37,844 bases of DNA, taken from the NCBI GenBank assembly GCA_947372105.1, contig CANBSH010000020.1:1-37844 (forward strand). The letters run 5' to 3'. The notes under the pieces were generated by a model, which worked only from the letters and a program-made list of their open reading frames with translations, ran no database searches and had not been told where the DNA came from. The stretch is from Chitinophagaceae bacterium (lineage in GTDB: Bacteria > Bacteroidota > Bacteroidia > Chitinophagales > Chitinophagaceae). Made by a program: the position numbers and the translations under genes. Positions 24,722 through 34,347 of the stretch are shown here, piece by piece. Within the stretch, counting starts at the first letter, position 1. The number at the start of each line of letters is the position of its first letter.

Positions 24722-25375
24722 CTAGTTATTTAATATATGTTGTATATAAGGGTTGTTTCGCTTTTCTCTACCCAGCGTGGTTTCAGGGCCGTGACCCGAA
24801 TAAATAGTAAGGGTTTCTGGTAAGGGAAGAATTTGTTCTCGGATACTTTTGATTAAATCTAAAGGGTTGCTTCCAGGTAAATCGGTTCGTCCAACGCCAT
24901 CCAAAAAAATCAAATCTCCACCAATCATAAAATCCTGCTTTTCATGGTAAAAACAAACACTTCCCGGAGAATGTCCAGGAGTGACCAAAACTTTGAAAGT
25001 ATCTTCCCCAAAAGGAATCAATTCATCTTGCTCTAGATATTTTATGGACCCAGTATAGGCTTCGGTAGGAACGCCCCATTTTGCCGCAGCTTCTGGTAGA
25101 CGATCTAATACCATTTGTTCGTTCGCATGAATATGTACTGGTAATTGATAGGTTTCACTGATAAAATTATTTCCAAAAACATGATCTAAATGGCAATGAG
25201 TGTTTAAAAATAAAGTGGGTGTAAGACCTTGTTCACTGATCCAATTTTTAAGTTGAACTTTTTCGGCAGAGAAATAACATCCTGGATCAATAATGATTGC
25301 TTCTTTTTTTGCATTATATAACACATAAGTGTTTTCTTGAAAAGCATTAAAACAAAAACATTTTATTTGTAGCAT
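24722..25375 (-). CDS. MBL-fold metallo-hydrolase (glyoxalase II-like)
   Basis: Soluble zinc hydrolase of the metallo-beta-lactamase fold, in the small YcbL/glyoxalase II-like group; the true substrate (thioester, persulfide or other) is unknown. The 217-aa product has THCHLDH (residues 59-65) for the binuclear metal site, VTPGHSPGSVCFY with the next His ligand, GGDLIFLDGVGRTDLPG with the bridging Asp, and YSGHGPETTLGREK with the last His. Start is ATG 25375. It lies 58 bp after pyrD on the same strand and may be co-transcribed with it. Length is normal for the group. Confidence 0.9.
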   Translation of the reverse strand: MLQIKCFCFNAFQENTYVLYNAKKEAIIIDPGCYFSAEKVQLKNWISEQGLTPTLFLNTHCHLDHVFGNNFISETYQLPVHIHANEQMVLDRLPEAAAKWGVPTEAYTGSIKYLEQDELIPFGEDTFKVLVTPGHSPGSVCFYHEKQDFMIGGDLIFLDGVGRTDLPGSNPLDLIKSIREQILPLPETLTIYSGHGPETTLGREKRNNPYIQHILNN

Positions 25376-25433
25376 CTTGAATTAAATATTTTTTTTGAGA
25401 TTTCTTCCTATTTGGATTCCCTCTAATTAATTT

Positions 25434-26477
25434 CTAATGATGAGATGAACTTAAATATTCGCATATATTTTTTACCATGCGAGGACCTTCATAAACAAAG
25501 CCCGTCCATACCTGTATTAAATTGGCACCGGCATCTAATTTTTCTTTTGCATCTTCACCGGTAAATATACCGCCGCTTGCGATAATGGGTGTGTTAGATT
25601 CCAAGCCTTTGTGTAAATAAGATAAAACATCATTAGATTTTGTAAGTAAGGGCTTGCCGCTCAATCCGCCTGCACCATAGGTTTCAGCTAGTTTTTGATT
25701 GTCTGCATTTAAAAGCGTTCTATCTAAAGTGGTATTACTGGATACCAAACCATCAATATTAATTTCTTTCGTCAATTGTATGATATCATCTAAAGCACTT
25801 GTTTCTAAATCAGGAGCAATTTTTAATAAAATAGGTTTCTTATTTTTATTGAGCAATTGTAATTCAGAAAATATTTTACGGAGTGCTTCTTTTTCTTGCA
25901 AGGCTCTTAATCCCGGAGTATTGGGTGAACTCACATTCACGACAAAATAATCCACAACTTCTTCCAGCCCTTTAAAGTTGATGCAATAATCTTTCCAGGC
26001 ATCTTCATTTTCGGTGACTTTATTTTTACCAATATTTCCTCCAATAATTAAATCGCTTTGATTTTGAGAACGATATTTTTTTAATCTCGTTGTAATGGCT
26101 TCTACCCCTTCATTATTAAACCCCATTCTATTAATTAAAGCTTGATCACTAGGCAATCTAAATAAACGGGGGCTCGGATTACCCGCTTGCGCTTTAGGCG
26201 TCACGGTTCCAATTTCTATAAATCCAAATCCCAATAAAGACAATACATCCAAATGTTCCGCATTTTTATCAAATCCAGCACCTAAACCTACAGGGTTGGG
26301 AAAATGTAAACCCAGCACTTTTTTGGATAAGTCTTTTCCTTGATATTGAAATTGTTGTTTCAAAAAGGACTTTCCTCCGGGTAGCTGTGCTAAAAAATGC
26401 AAGCTACTCATCGATACTTGATGTGCTTTTTCGGGGGAGAGTTGAAATAATGCTTTTCGCAGCAAAGGATATAACAT
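25434..26477 (-). CDS. pyrD: Dihydroorotate dehydrogenase (quinone), class 2
   Basis: Fourth step of pyrimidine synthesis: oxidises dihydroorotate to orotate and gives electrons to the quinone pool. The 347-aa length and the hydrophobic, helical N-terminal extension (LYPLLRKALFQLSPEKAHQ) show class 2, a peripheral membrane FMN enzyme. Family motifs are GLGAGFDKNAEHLD, EIGTVTPKAQAGNPSPRLFR, the active-site loop VNVSSPNTPGLR with catalytic Ser, and the FMN phosphate loop IIASGGIFTGEDAKEKL. Start is ATG 26477, with a perfect TAAATTTG -7 element only 4 bases upstream. It is divergent from the thiolase gene. Confidence 0.96.
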   Translation of the reverse strand: MLYPLLRKALFQLSPEKAHQVSMSSLHFLAQLPGGKSFLKQQFQYQGKDLSKKVLGLHFPNPVGLGAGFDKNAEHLDVLSLLGFGFIEIGTVTPKAQAGNPSPRLFRLPSDQALINRMGFNNEGVEAITTRLKKYRSQNQSDLIIGGNIGKNKVTENEDAWKDYCINFKGLEEVVDYFVVNVSSPNTPGLRALQEKEALRKIFSELQLLNKNKKPILLKIAPDLETSALDDIIQLTKEINIDGLVSSNTTLDRTLLNADNQKLAETYGAGGLSGKPLLTKSNDVLSYLHKGLESNTPIIASGGIFTGEDAKEKLDAGANLIQVWTGFVYEGPRMVKNICEYLSSSHH

Positions 26478-26481
26478 ATTG

Positions 26482-26489
26482 CAAATTTA
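26482..26489 (-). promoter_or_regulatory. Predicted -7 promoter element of pyrD
   Basis: Perfect TAAATTTG on the minus strand, 4 bases before the pyrD ATG, predicting a leader of 0-2 nt. A TTG 24 bp further upstream is at a slightly long -33 distance. Confidence 0.4.
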
Positions 26490-26577
26490 CAAGGAAATAT
26501 TTAGTTGCATAAACAACTTTTTATAAAAATCACTACATTTAGGGTGGAATTAATACCGATTTCAAAATTCTTTTTTT

Positions 26578-27753
26578 ATGCAAGAGGCGTATATCGTAGC
26601 AGGGTTTAGAACTGCAGTGACAAAAAGCAAAAAAGGTGGTTTCAGATTTATGCGTTCCGATGAATTAGCCATTGAAGTGATTAAAGGTTTAATGAAATCT
26701 TTACCCATGGTGGATCCATTATTAGTAGATGATGTGATTGTAGGAAATGCAGTACCCGAAGCAGAACAAGGTTTACAATTTGGAAGAATTATTGCCGCGA
26801 AAGCTTTAGGCATTGAAGTCCCTGGAATTACTATTAATAGATATTGTGCAAGTGGTTTAGAAAGTATTGCCATGGCAACTGCTAAAATAAGAACAGGCAT
26901 GGCGCAATGTATTATTGCGGGTGGAACAGAATCCATGTCGATGGTCCCTACTGCAGGCTGGAAAACAGTTCCAGCGTATTCAATCACTGTTGATGAACCT
27001 GATTATTATTTATCAATGGGTCTTACTGCAGAAGCAGTTGCGAACGAATACAACGTATCTAGAGAGGATCAAGATGCATTCGCATTAGCCTCTCATCAAA
27101 AAGCAAAACAGGCAATTGAGAATGGATATTTTAAAAAAGGAATTTTACCTATTGAGATTACCGAAACTTATATCAACGAAAAAAATAAAAGAGCCACACG
27201 TAATTATACAATAGATACAGATGAAGGGGTTCGCGCCGACACTACTTTAGAAGCGTTAGCAAAATTAAAACCTGCTTTTGCATTAAAAGGATCGGTGACA
27301 GCGGGTAATTCATCACAAACCAGTGATGGTGCAAGTTTTGTTATGGTGATGAGCGAAAAAATGGTACAATCTTTAGGATTAAAACCCATTGCTCGTTTGG
27401 TGAATTGTGCTTCTGCTGGGGTACATCCTCGTATTATGGGGATTGGTCCGGTGGCTGCTATTCCAAAAGTATTGCAACAGGCGGGTATGAAATTGGATCA
27501 AATTGATTTATTTGAATTAAATGAAGCTTTTGCTTCTCAATCTTTAGCGGTTATACGCACCCTAGGTTTGGACGCCCAAAAAGTGAACATCAATGGGGGT
27601 GCCATCGCTTTGGGACATCCTCTGGGCTGCACCGGTTCCAAGCTTACTGTACAGATTATCAATGACTTAGAAAGATTAAATCAGAAATATGGCATTGTAA
27701 CTGCCTGCGTAGGGGGTGGTCAAGGAATTGCAGGAATTATTGAAAAATTATAG
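26578..27753 (+). CDS. Acetyl-CoA C-acyltransferase (thiolase)
   Basis: Thiolase that cleaves 3-ketoacyl-CoA in fatty-acid oxidation or condenses acetyl-CoA units; the FadA-like oxidation role is most likely. The 391-aa product has the nucleophile Cys90 in NRYCASGLESI, the NEAFA motif in LFELNEAFASQS, His347 in ALGHPLGCTGS and Cys377 in ACVGGGQG, so the catalytic set is complete. Start is ATG 26578; TACATTTA at 26534-26541 resembles a -7 element. It is divergent from pyrD and not accompanied by other beta-oxidation genes here. No terminator is seen after it. Confidence 0.95.
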   Translation: MQEAYIVAGFRTAVTKSKKGGFRFMRSDELAIEVIKGLMKSLPMVDPLLVDDVIVGNAVPEAEQGLQFGRIIAAKALGIEVPGITINRYCASGLESIAMATAKIRTGMAQCIIAGGTESMSMVPTAGWKTVPAYSITVDEPDYYLSMGLTAEAVANEYNVSREDQDAFALASHQKAKQAIENGYFKKGILPIEITETYINEKNKRATRNYTIDTDEGVRADTTLEALAKLKPAFALKGSVTAGNSSQTSDGASFVMVMSEKMVQSLGLKPIARLVNCASAGVHPRIMGIGPVAAIPKVLQQAGMKLDQIDLFELNEAFASQSLAVIRTLGLDAQKVNINGGAIALGHPLGCTGSKLTVQIINDLERLNQKYGIVTACVGGGQGIAGIIEKL

Positions 27754-27797
27754 ATCCCGCCTGTAACATTTTCCCAAAAGACTACCGCACATCAAAA

Positions 27798-27836
27798 GCT
27801 TTCTCGTTTTCTTTCTTTTTTTCTCCTTTTTTGCCT
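27798..27836 (+). other. Pyrimidine-rich tract upstream of the first propeller gene
   Basis: About 39 bases made almost only of T and C (two G and no A before GCCT) lie 57-95 bp before the ATG at 27893. A small hairpin CCTAAA/TTTAGG (27834-27854) follows. The gap 27754-27892 otherwise shows no gene; TTCATTTG at 27863-27870 may be a weak -7 element. Confidence 0.4.
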
Positions 27837-27892
27837 AAAAATTAATAGTTTAGGTACTTCATTCATTTGTAAAATCTGCAAATTTTTTTAAA

Positions 27893-30800
27893 ATGCGTAT
27901 ATCAATTATTGGATCCTTATTGGTTGCTATGATTTTATCTAGCACCACTTTAACAGCTCAAAAAGCAAAAAAGGCAGCTGCAGTAGTTGCGCCGGCACCT
28001 ACGCCTCAAGTAGACATTAACAAAGTGTTTAAAAATTGGAAACCTCGTAATGTAGGTCCAGCCTCCATGAGTGGTCGTGTGACTACGATTGATGTGGAAG
28101 TAGCGAATCCTAATAATATATGGATTGGTGCTGCATCAGGTGGTGTTTGGAAAACAAATAATAGTGGTGTGAGTTGGACACCTGTTTTTGATGAACAACC
28201 TATTTTAAATATTGGTGCTGTTGCCATTCAACAATCTAATCCAAGCGTGGTTTGGGTGGGAACAGGAGAAGGAAATCCAAGAAATTCAATCAGCATTGGA
28301 GAAGGTATTTATAAAACCTTAGATGCTGGAAAAACTTGGAAGAGAATGGGACTTGAACAAACAAGAAATATTCATAGAGTCATTGTAGATCCTACCAATG
28401 CTAATACAGTATATGCAGGTGCCATAGGAAATCCTTATGGACAAGGCAAAAGCCGTGGAGTATTTAAAACCACAGATGGCGGAGAAACTTGGAATCAAAT
28501 TTTATATACCAATGACACATCGGGTGTGGGTGATATGATTATGGATCCTAAAAACCCCAATAAATTATTTGTTGCCATGTGGCATCATTATCGCAATCCT
28601 TATCATTTAGAAAGTGGTGGAAAAGGAAGTGGAATATATATGACAGTGGATGGCGGTAAAAACTTTATCAAATTAGGTAAGGAGCATGGTTTACCTGATG
28701 GCAATTTAGGTAGAGTGGGTATTACTATTAGCCGATCTAATCCGAATAGAGTGTATGCTTTGGTGGAATCTACCAAAAGCGGTTTATATAAAAGTGATGA
28801 TGGTGGATACAATTGGACTTTAGTGAATGCACAAAAAGCAATTGTAGATAATCGTCCTTTTTATTTCCAAGATATTATTAGTGATCCATTGAATGAAAAT
28901 ACTTTATGGTATATCAGTCAAACAGTGATGAAGAGTATTGACGCTGGTAAAAACTTTGAAACTATTATTCCATATAGTGGGATTCATCCTGATCACCATG
29001 CATTTTGGATTCATCCAACCGATAATAAATTTATGGTGGACGGAAATGATGGTGGTATTGGTATTACACGTGATGGTGGTAAAACATGGATGTTTGATGA
29101 AAAAATTCCAGTTGGACAATTCTATCATGTCAATGTAGATAACGAAACACCTTATCATATTATGGGCGGAATGCAAGACAATGGTTCTTGGAGAGGGCCA
29201 GCTTATAATTATATGAAAGGTGGGATTAAAAATTTCCATTGGGATAATTTATGGGGTGGTGATGGTTTTGATGTAATGCCTGATCAAGAAGATGCGAATT
29301 GGGTATATGCGATGAGCCAAGGCGGTTCTGTAGGTAGATACAATACAGCTACCGGAGAATCTTCTTTTATTCAACCACCAGCACCAGATGCAAAAACATT
29401 ATTGAGATTTAACTGGAATGCTGCAATTGCGCAAGATCCATTTGATAAGAAAACCATTTATTTTGGTTCTCAATTTTTACATAAGAGTACAAATAAAGGC
29501 GCTGCATGGAAAGTGATTTCTGGCGACTTAACCACGAACGATAGTGCGATGATTGATCAAACGAATAATGGGGGTTTAAGTATTGATATTACGGGTGCCG
29601 AAAATCATTGTACCATTTTAGCGATTGCTCCATCTTCACTTCAAAAGGATTTAATTTGGGTGGGTACCGACGATGGTAATGTGCAATTAACTACCAATGG
29701 TGGTGCTACTTGGAGTAATGTAACTCCTAATATTGCAGGTTTCCCTAAAGGTGGATGGGTGCAACAAGTAAGAGCATCTACTTATAATGTGAATGAAGTA
29801 TTTGTTGTAGTTAATAATTACAGACAAGGTGATTTTGCGCCTTATATTTTTAGATCATCTGACATGGGTAAAACTTGGACAAACATAGTGAACAGCACTA
29901 AAGTGACTGGCTATGCTTTATCAGTGATACAAGATCCAGTAGAACCTAATTTGATTTTTGTAGGTGCGGAGCAAGGGATGTTTGTGAGTTTAGATAATGG
30001 CGAACGTTTCCAACAATGGAAAAATGGATATCCTTCAGTGTCTACTTTTGATTTTGCAATTCAAGAAAGAGAATCTGATTTAGCAATTGCTACTTTTGGT
30101 AGAGCGATGTGGGTACTAGATGATATTAGACCTTTAAGAAAATTAGCACATGATAAAGGAGCTCCTGCTAGCTTCTTTTTAACTGCTCCTAATTACAGCA
30201 TCAATGCTTCTTATAAAAATTCACCTTACGAATGGAGTACATGGGGAATGTATGATGGTGAGAACCGTCCTACTGGTTATCCTATTACCGTTTATTTAGT
30301 GGATAGTTTGAAAAAAGTAAAAGTGCAAATTAGAGATGCAAATGATATTGCAATTCGTAATTTAAGTTTTACAGTAGATACTGGATTTAATAGACAATAT
30401 TGGGGATACGAACAAAAAGGAACACGTGGTGCTGGCATGCCTAAATTAGGTGGTGCTGGCGGCTTTGCTGGTGGTCGTGGAGGTGGCATGGGTCGCAGAG
30501 GCGGCGGTGCTGGCGAAGAAGAAAGAGAATATCGTGGCCGTGATGTACTTCCTGGTAAATACAAAGTAGTAGTAACAGCGAACAATAAAAAAGATTCTGC
30601 CTGGATTGAAGTGAAAGATGATCCAAGAACTACAAGTCGTCTTGATGTTGTTAAAAAACAGGATGAATTGACTAAGAAATTTCAGCCTAGCGTGGATAAA
30701 TTAAATACAGCATTAGATCAATTGGATGAAGTAGATGCTTTATTATTAGAATTGACTGCAGAGTGGAAAGATAAAAAAGACAAAGGCCTTGATACATTAA

Positions 30801-31120
30801 ACAAAGCCCATAAAAAAGTAACAGAGTCTGCTAAGAAATTAAGAGAGTATGTGAATGGTAAAAAACAAGATAAGCAAGGATATGGTACTGTAGATGTGAT
30901 TACACCTATGTCTATCATTCGTAATGCTACCATGTTAATCGCAGGAAAAAATACAGTTCCTGGTGAACAAGAAGAGCAAAAATTAAAAGAAGCAGAAGCG
31001 GCTATTCAGGATGTGGTGGCTAAAGCAAATGATTTCTTTACCAAAGAGTGGGCCAGCTTCAGAAAATTAGTGGAAGCAACTCCTATTAAAAAGTTCAAAG
31101 ACTACGAAGTCATAAAATAA
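27893..31120 (+). CDS. Secreted Asp-box (BNR/VPS10-like) beta-propeller protein
   Basis: Large exported protein of the sortilin/VPS10-like Asp-box repeat group often annotated as glycosyl hydrolase-like; no enzymatic activity can be assigned. The 1075-aa product has a signal peptide (MRISIIGSLLVAMILSSTTL, likely cut after TAQ), an Ala/Pro-rich linker, and two propeller-like blocks up to about residue 760 with eleven Asp-box motifs (for example KTLDAGKTW, KTTDGGETW, ITRDGGKTW, LTTNGGATW). An Ig-like FlgD-type domain follows, interrupted by a Gly/Arg-rich loop near 850-880, then a helical C-terminus. No obvious type IX sorting domain is present at the end. ATG 27893. It is followed by a terminator and then by a paralogue of the same design. 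Confidence 0.88.
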   Translation: MRISIIGSLLVAMILSSTTLTAQKAKKAAAVVAPAPTPQVDINKVFKNWKPRNVGPASMSGRVTTIDVEVANPNNIWIGAASGGVWKTNNSGVSWTPVFDEQPILNIGAVAIQQSNPSVVWVGTGEGNPRNSISIGEGIYKTLDAGKTWKRMGLEQTRNIHRVIVDPTNANTVYAGAIGNPYGQGKSRGVFKTTDGGETWNQILYTNDTSGVGDMIMDPKNPNKLFVAMWHHYRNPYHLESGGKGSGIYMTVDGGKNFIKLGKEHGLPDGNLGRVGITISRSNPNRVYALVESTKSGLYKSDDGGYNWTLVNAQKAIVDNRPFYFQDIISDPLNENTLWYISQTVMKSIDAGKNFETIIPYSGIHPDHHAFWIHPTDNKFMVDGNDGGIGITRDGGKTWMFDEKIPVGQFYHVNVDNETPYHIMGGMQDNGSWRGPAYNYMKGGIKNFHWDNLWGGDGFDVMPDQEDANWVYAMSQGGSVGRYNTATGESSFIQPPAPDAKTLLRFNWNAAIAQDPFDKKTIYFGSQFLHKSTNKGAAWKVISGDLTTNDSAMIDQTNNGGLSIDITGAENHCTILAIAPSSLQKDLIWVGTDDGNVQLTTNGGATWSNVTPNIAGFPKGGWVQQVRASTYNVNEVFVVVNNYRQGDFAPYIFRSSDMGKTWTNIVNSTKVTGYALSVIQDPVEPNLIFVGAEQGMFVSLDNGERFQQWKNGYPSVSTFDFAIQERESDLAIATFGRAMWVLDDIRPLRKLAHDKGAPASFFLTAPNYSINASYKNSPYEWSTWGMYDGENRPTGYPITVYLVDSLKKVKVQIRDANDIAIRNLSFTVDTGFNRQYWGYEQKGTRGAGMPKLGGAGGFAGGRGGGMGRRGGGAGEEEREYRGRDVLPGKYKVVVTANNKKDSAWIEVKDDPRTTSRLDVVKKQDELTKKFQPSVDKLNTALDQLDEVDALLLELTAEWKDKKDKGLDTLNKAHKKVTESAKKLREYVNGKKQDKQGYGTVDVITPMSIIRNATMLIAGKNTVPGEQEEQKLKEAEAAIQDVVAKANDFFTKEWASFRKLVEATPIKKFKDYEVIK

Positions 31121-31128
31121 AACAATTT

Positions 31129-31172
31129 CAAAACCCCTTTATCATCTGGTAGAGGGGTTTTGTTTTTTTTTT
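31129..31172 (+). terminator. Terminator between the two propeller genes
   Basis: CAAAACCCCT (31129-31138) pairs with AGGGGTTTTG (31153-31162), followed by ten T residues. A strong intrinsic terminator that separates the tandem paralogues, so the second gene either relies on read-through or its own promoter in the 17 bp left. Confidence 0.85.
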
Positions 31173-31189
31173 GATTCAAAAATTATCAT

Positions 31190-34100
31190 ATGAAAAAAAT
31201 TCTAGTAAGTGCATCATTATTGAGTTGTTTATTTATTGCTCAAACAACTTTCGCACAAAAAAAGAAAGCGGTTGCGCCAGTAGTTCCTACGACTTCTACT
31301 TTAGCGCAGGATCCAATTTTAAAAGAACAATCTTTTAGATTATTAGGTCCTTTTAGAGGTGGCCGTGCAGCAGCAGGCGTAGGGTCTTATACCGATGTAA
31401 ATACCTTTTACATGGGTGCTACTGGTGGTGGTGTTTGGAAAAGTACAGACGCAGGAAATAATTGGAAAAATATTTCTGACGGATTTTTTGGAGGTACTAT
31501 TGGTGCGATTGCCATTGCCCCTTCCAATGAATCTATTGTGTATGTAGGGGAAGGAGAGAATTCCATGAGAGGTAATGTGAGTGAGGGTCTAGAAGGTATG
31601 TGGAAATCAACTGACGAAGGAAGAACATGGAAAAATATGGGATTAAAAGAAGGACGACATATTGTTCGTTTAATTGTACACCCTAAAAATCCAGATATTA
31701 TTTGGGCTGCAGTAATGGGTCATTTATTTGGACCTAATGAAAACAGAGGGGTCTATAAAAGTATCGATGGCGGTGCTACTTGGAAAAAAGTATTGTATGT
31801 GAATGCGCAAACTGGAGCTAGTGATTTAGTAATTGATCCTAGCAATGCAGATGTATTATATGCAGGTACTTGGCAATTAATTCGTACTCCTTATAGTTTA
31901 GAAAGTGGTGGAGAAGGATCTGGTTTATATAAAAGTACGGATGGAGGAGAAACTTGGACTTCTATAAAAACGAATAAAGGGTTTCCAAAAGGAGTATGGG
32001 GTATCACTGGAATCGCTGTTGCAAAATCGAATCCTGATAAATTATATGCCTTAATTGAAAATGCGAATGGGGGTTTATACGTTTCTGAAAATGCAGGTAA
32101 AACTTGGGAATTAACATGTAGCGATAATAATATTCGTCAACGTGCTTGGTATTATACTAAAGTGTTTGTAGATCCTATGGATGAAAACAAAGTGTATTGC
32201 CCTAACGTTAATTTCATGGTGTCTAGTGATGGAGGTAAAACTTTCCAATCAGGACGTACCCCACATGGTGATCATCATGATTTATGGATTGACCCTAAAA
32301 ATCCTAAGCGAATGATAGTGTGTGATGATGGTGGTGCACAAGTTAGTTTAGATGGTGCTAAAAATTGGAGCACTGTGATGAATCAACCTACCGTACAAGT
32401 ATATCGTTTGAGTACCGATAATCATTTTCCTTACCGAGTTTTAGGAGCACAACAAGATAATTCTGCATTCAGAATTTTATCTAGTACTTATGGAAGTTAT
32501 ATTGGCGAGAATGATTTTGATGTCACTGCGGGTGGAGAAAGTGGTTATATTGTTGCTGATCCATTAAATAGTGATGTGGTATATGGTGGTTCTTATGGCG
32601 GCTTGATTACTAGATATGATCATAAAACAGGTGAAAATAGAATTGTAAATGTTTGGCCTGACAATCCCATGGGTGCAGGGGCAGATGTTCAAAAATATCG
32701 CTTCCAATGGAATGCGCCTATCTTCTTTAGCCCACATAATCCTAAAAAATTATACACTTCGGGTAATCATTTATTCTCTAGTGAAAATGAAGGAGCCAGT
32801 TGGAAAGAAATTTCTCCAGACTTAACTACGAATGATAAGAGCCGTCAAAAAAGTTCAGGAGGCCCTATTACTCAGGATAATACAAGCGTTGAATATTACT
32901 GTACCATATTCACTGCAGCAGAATCACCTCTTGAAAAAGATTTATTATGGTCTGGAAGTGATGATGGTTTAATTTATGTAAGTAAGGATGGCGGGGATCA
33001 TTGGAAAAATGTCACTCCTAAAGACGTTCCACAATGGATGATGTGGAATAGAGTAGAAGTAGATCCTTTACGTAAAGGAACTGCTTACTTTGCTGGAACA
33101 AGATATAAGCTTGATGATTTTGCACCTTATTTATATGTAACGCATGATTACGGCGAAACTTGGGAAAAGATCACCAATGGTATTGCACCCTTACATTTTA
33201 CAAGATGTATTGTAGCGAGCCCACGCAAAGCGGGTGTGTTATTTGCAGGAACTGAATACGGGTTGTATGTTTCAGTGAATGACGGGAAAAATTGGGAACC
33301 CTTCCAATTAAATTTACCTGTGACTCCAGTGACAGATTTATTAGTGAGAGATAATAATTTAATAGTGGGTACACAAGGTCGTAGTATTTATATTTTAGAT
33401 GATTTAAGATTCATTGAAAATCATGATGCAGCTACTGCGAATGCAAACAAAGTTTTCCCTATTGCAAAAGCTTTCCGTGTTCCTCCTGCTATGGGCGGAC
33501 GCCGCAATAGAGGAGCTAGTGCAGGTGTTCCTAATAATGTAGGAACCAATCCTCCAAAAGGGGTGGTGATTAATTATTGGTTAAAAAATGCAACTGATAG
33601 CACACAAGTATCTGTTACAATTTTAGATGCCTCTAAAAAATTAGTGCGTAAGTTTAGTTCTAAAGAAAAAGGCGGACCTATTGCCGAAAGTGGAATGCAA
33701 CAATTTGTTTGGAATTTATATCATAAGGAAATTGAAAAACCGGAAGAGGGGTTAATCTTATGGAATGGTTCTACAAGTCCTGTATTGGCAGCACCAGGTC
33801 AATATTTCGCTAAAGTTTCTATTGATAAAGATTCGGTTGAATTACCCTTTGAAGTGGTGGCAGATCCTAACTATAAAGTTTCGGATGCTGACTTAAAAGC
33901 ACAAGAACAATTTTTATTAGAAGTATCTTCTAGCTTTAGTTCCATTATGAAAACATTGAAAGGGATTAAAGAAATTAGAAGTCAAGTGCAAACTTTACAA
34001 AAGAAGACGAAGGATAGTGCTTTCTTAAAACAAAGTAATAGTTTATTAGACAATTTAAAATTGGTTGAAGAAGCTTTACATCAAACCAAAGCGAAGAGTG

Positions 34101-34330
34101 GTCAAGACGTTTTAAATTTCCCTATTCGTTTGGATGATAAGATTGCTGGTGTATTTGAATCTGCAGCTGCAGGATATACTGCACCTACTAAGCAAGTCAA
34201 AGAAACTTATGCTGAATTAAAAGCTTTAGCTGATATTCAATTAAAGCAATATGAAACCTTGAAAAAGGAGGGCGTAAAAGCATTAAATGAAGCGGTACAT
34301 AAGTTAGGCATTCCTATTATTGGAAATTAA
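31190..34330 (+). CDS. Secreted Asp-box beta-propeller protein, paralogue of the preceding gene
   Basis: Same architecture as its upstream neighbour: signal peptide (MKKILVSASLLSCLFIAQTT, likely cut after TFAQ), Lys/Val/Pro linker, propeller blocks with eleven Asp-box motifs (KSTDAGNNW, KSTDEGRTW, KSIDGGATW, KSTDGGETW, VTHDYGETW and others), a short Gly/Arg-rich stretch (AMGGRRNRGASAG), an Ig-like domain, and a helical C-terminal region rich in Lys. It is 1046 aa. The pair probably arose by duplication and has diverged widely. Function unknown; a role in protein binding or degradation outside the cytoplasm is possible. ATG 31190; only 17 bp separate it from the terminator T tract. It converges on the NamZ-like gene across a long terminator palindrome. 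Confidence 0.88.
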   Translation: MKKILVSASLLSCLFIAQTTFAQKKKAVAPVVPTTSTLAQDPILKEQSFRLLGPFRGGRAAAGVGSYTDVNTFYMGATGGGVWKSTDAGNNWKNISDGFFGGTIGAIAIAPSNESIVYVGEGENSMRGNVSEGLEGMWKSTDEGRTWKNMGLKEGRHIVRLIVHPKNPDIIWAAVMGHLFGPNENRGVYKSIDGGATWKKVLYVNAQTGASDLVIDPSNADVLYAGTWQLIRTPYSLESGGEGSGLYKSTDGGETWTSIKTNKGFPKGVWGITGIAVAKSNPDKLYALIENANGGLYVSENAGKTWELTCSDNNIRQRAWYYTKVFVDPMDENKVYCPNVNFMVSSDGGKTFQSGRTPHGDHHDLWIDPKNPKRMIVCDDGGAQVSLDGAKNWSTVMNQPTVQVYRLSTDNHFPYRVLGAQQDNSAFRILSSTYGSYIGENDFDVTAGGESGYIVADPLNSDVVYGGSYGGLITRYDHKTGENRIVNVWPDNPMGAGADVQKYRFQWNAPIFFSPHNPKKLYTSGNHLFSSENEGASWKEISPDLTTNDKSRQKSSGGPITQDNTSVEYYCTIFTAAESPLEKDLLWSGSDDGLIYVSKDGGDHWKNVTPKDVPQWMMWNRVEVDPLRKGTAYFAGTRYKLDDFAPYLYVTHDYGETWEKITNGIAPLHFTRCIVASPRKAGVLFAGTEYGLYVSVNDGKNWEPFQLNLPVTPVTDLLVRDNNLIVGTQGRSIYILDDLRFIENHDAATANANKVFPIAKAFRVPPAMGGRRNRGASAGVPNNVGTNPPKGVVINYWLKNATDSTQVSVTILDASKKLVRKFSSKEKGGPIAESGMQQFVWNLYHKEIEKPEEGLILWNGSTSPVLAAPGQYFAKVSIDKDSVELPFEVVADPNYKVSDADLKAQEQFLLEVSSSFSSIMKTLKGIKEIRSQVQTLQKKTKDSAFLKQSNSLLDNLKLVEEALHQTKAKSGQDVLNFPIRLDDKIAGVFESAAAGYTAPTKQVKETYAELKALADIQLKQYETLKKEGVKALNEAVHKLGIPIIGN

Positions 34331-34347
34331 TTTGATATTGAAGTATC

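Noticed and set aside
28904..29239. Open frame of 111 codons on the minus strand inside the first propeller gene
   Set aside because: It is antisense to a region with clear Asp-box repeats; the many His, Ile and Thr residues reflect the reverse reading of biased codons.
30292..30626. Proline-rich and His-rich open frames antisense to the Gly/Arg-rich loop
   Set aside because: Low-complexity Gly codons read backward give Pro-rich frames; no start signal or conservation argument supports a gene.
27893..34330. The tandem propeller pair as sialidases because of the Asp-box motifs
   Set aside because: Asp boxes are structural and occur in many propellers. I saw no FRIP motif or sialidase Arg triad, so an enzyme call would be unsupported.
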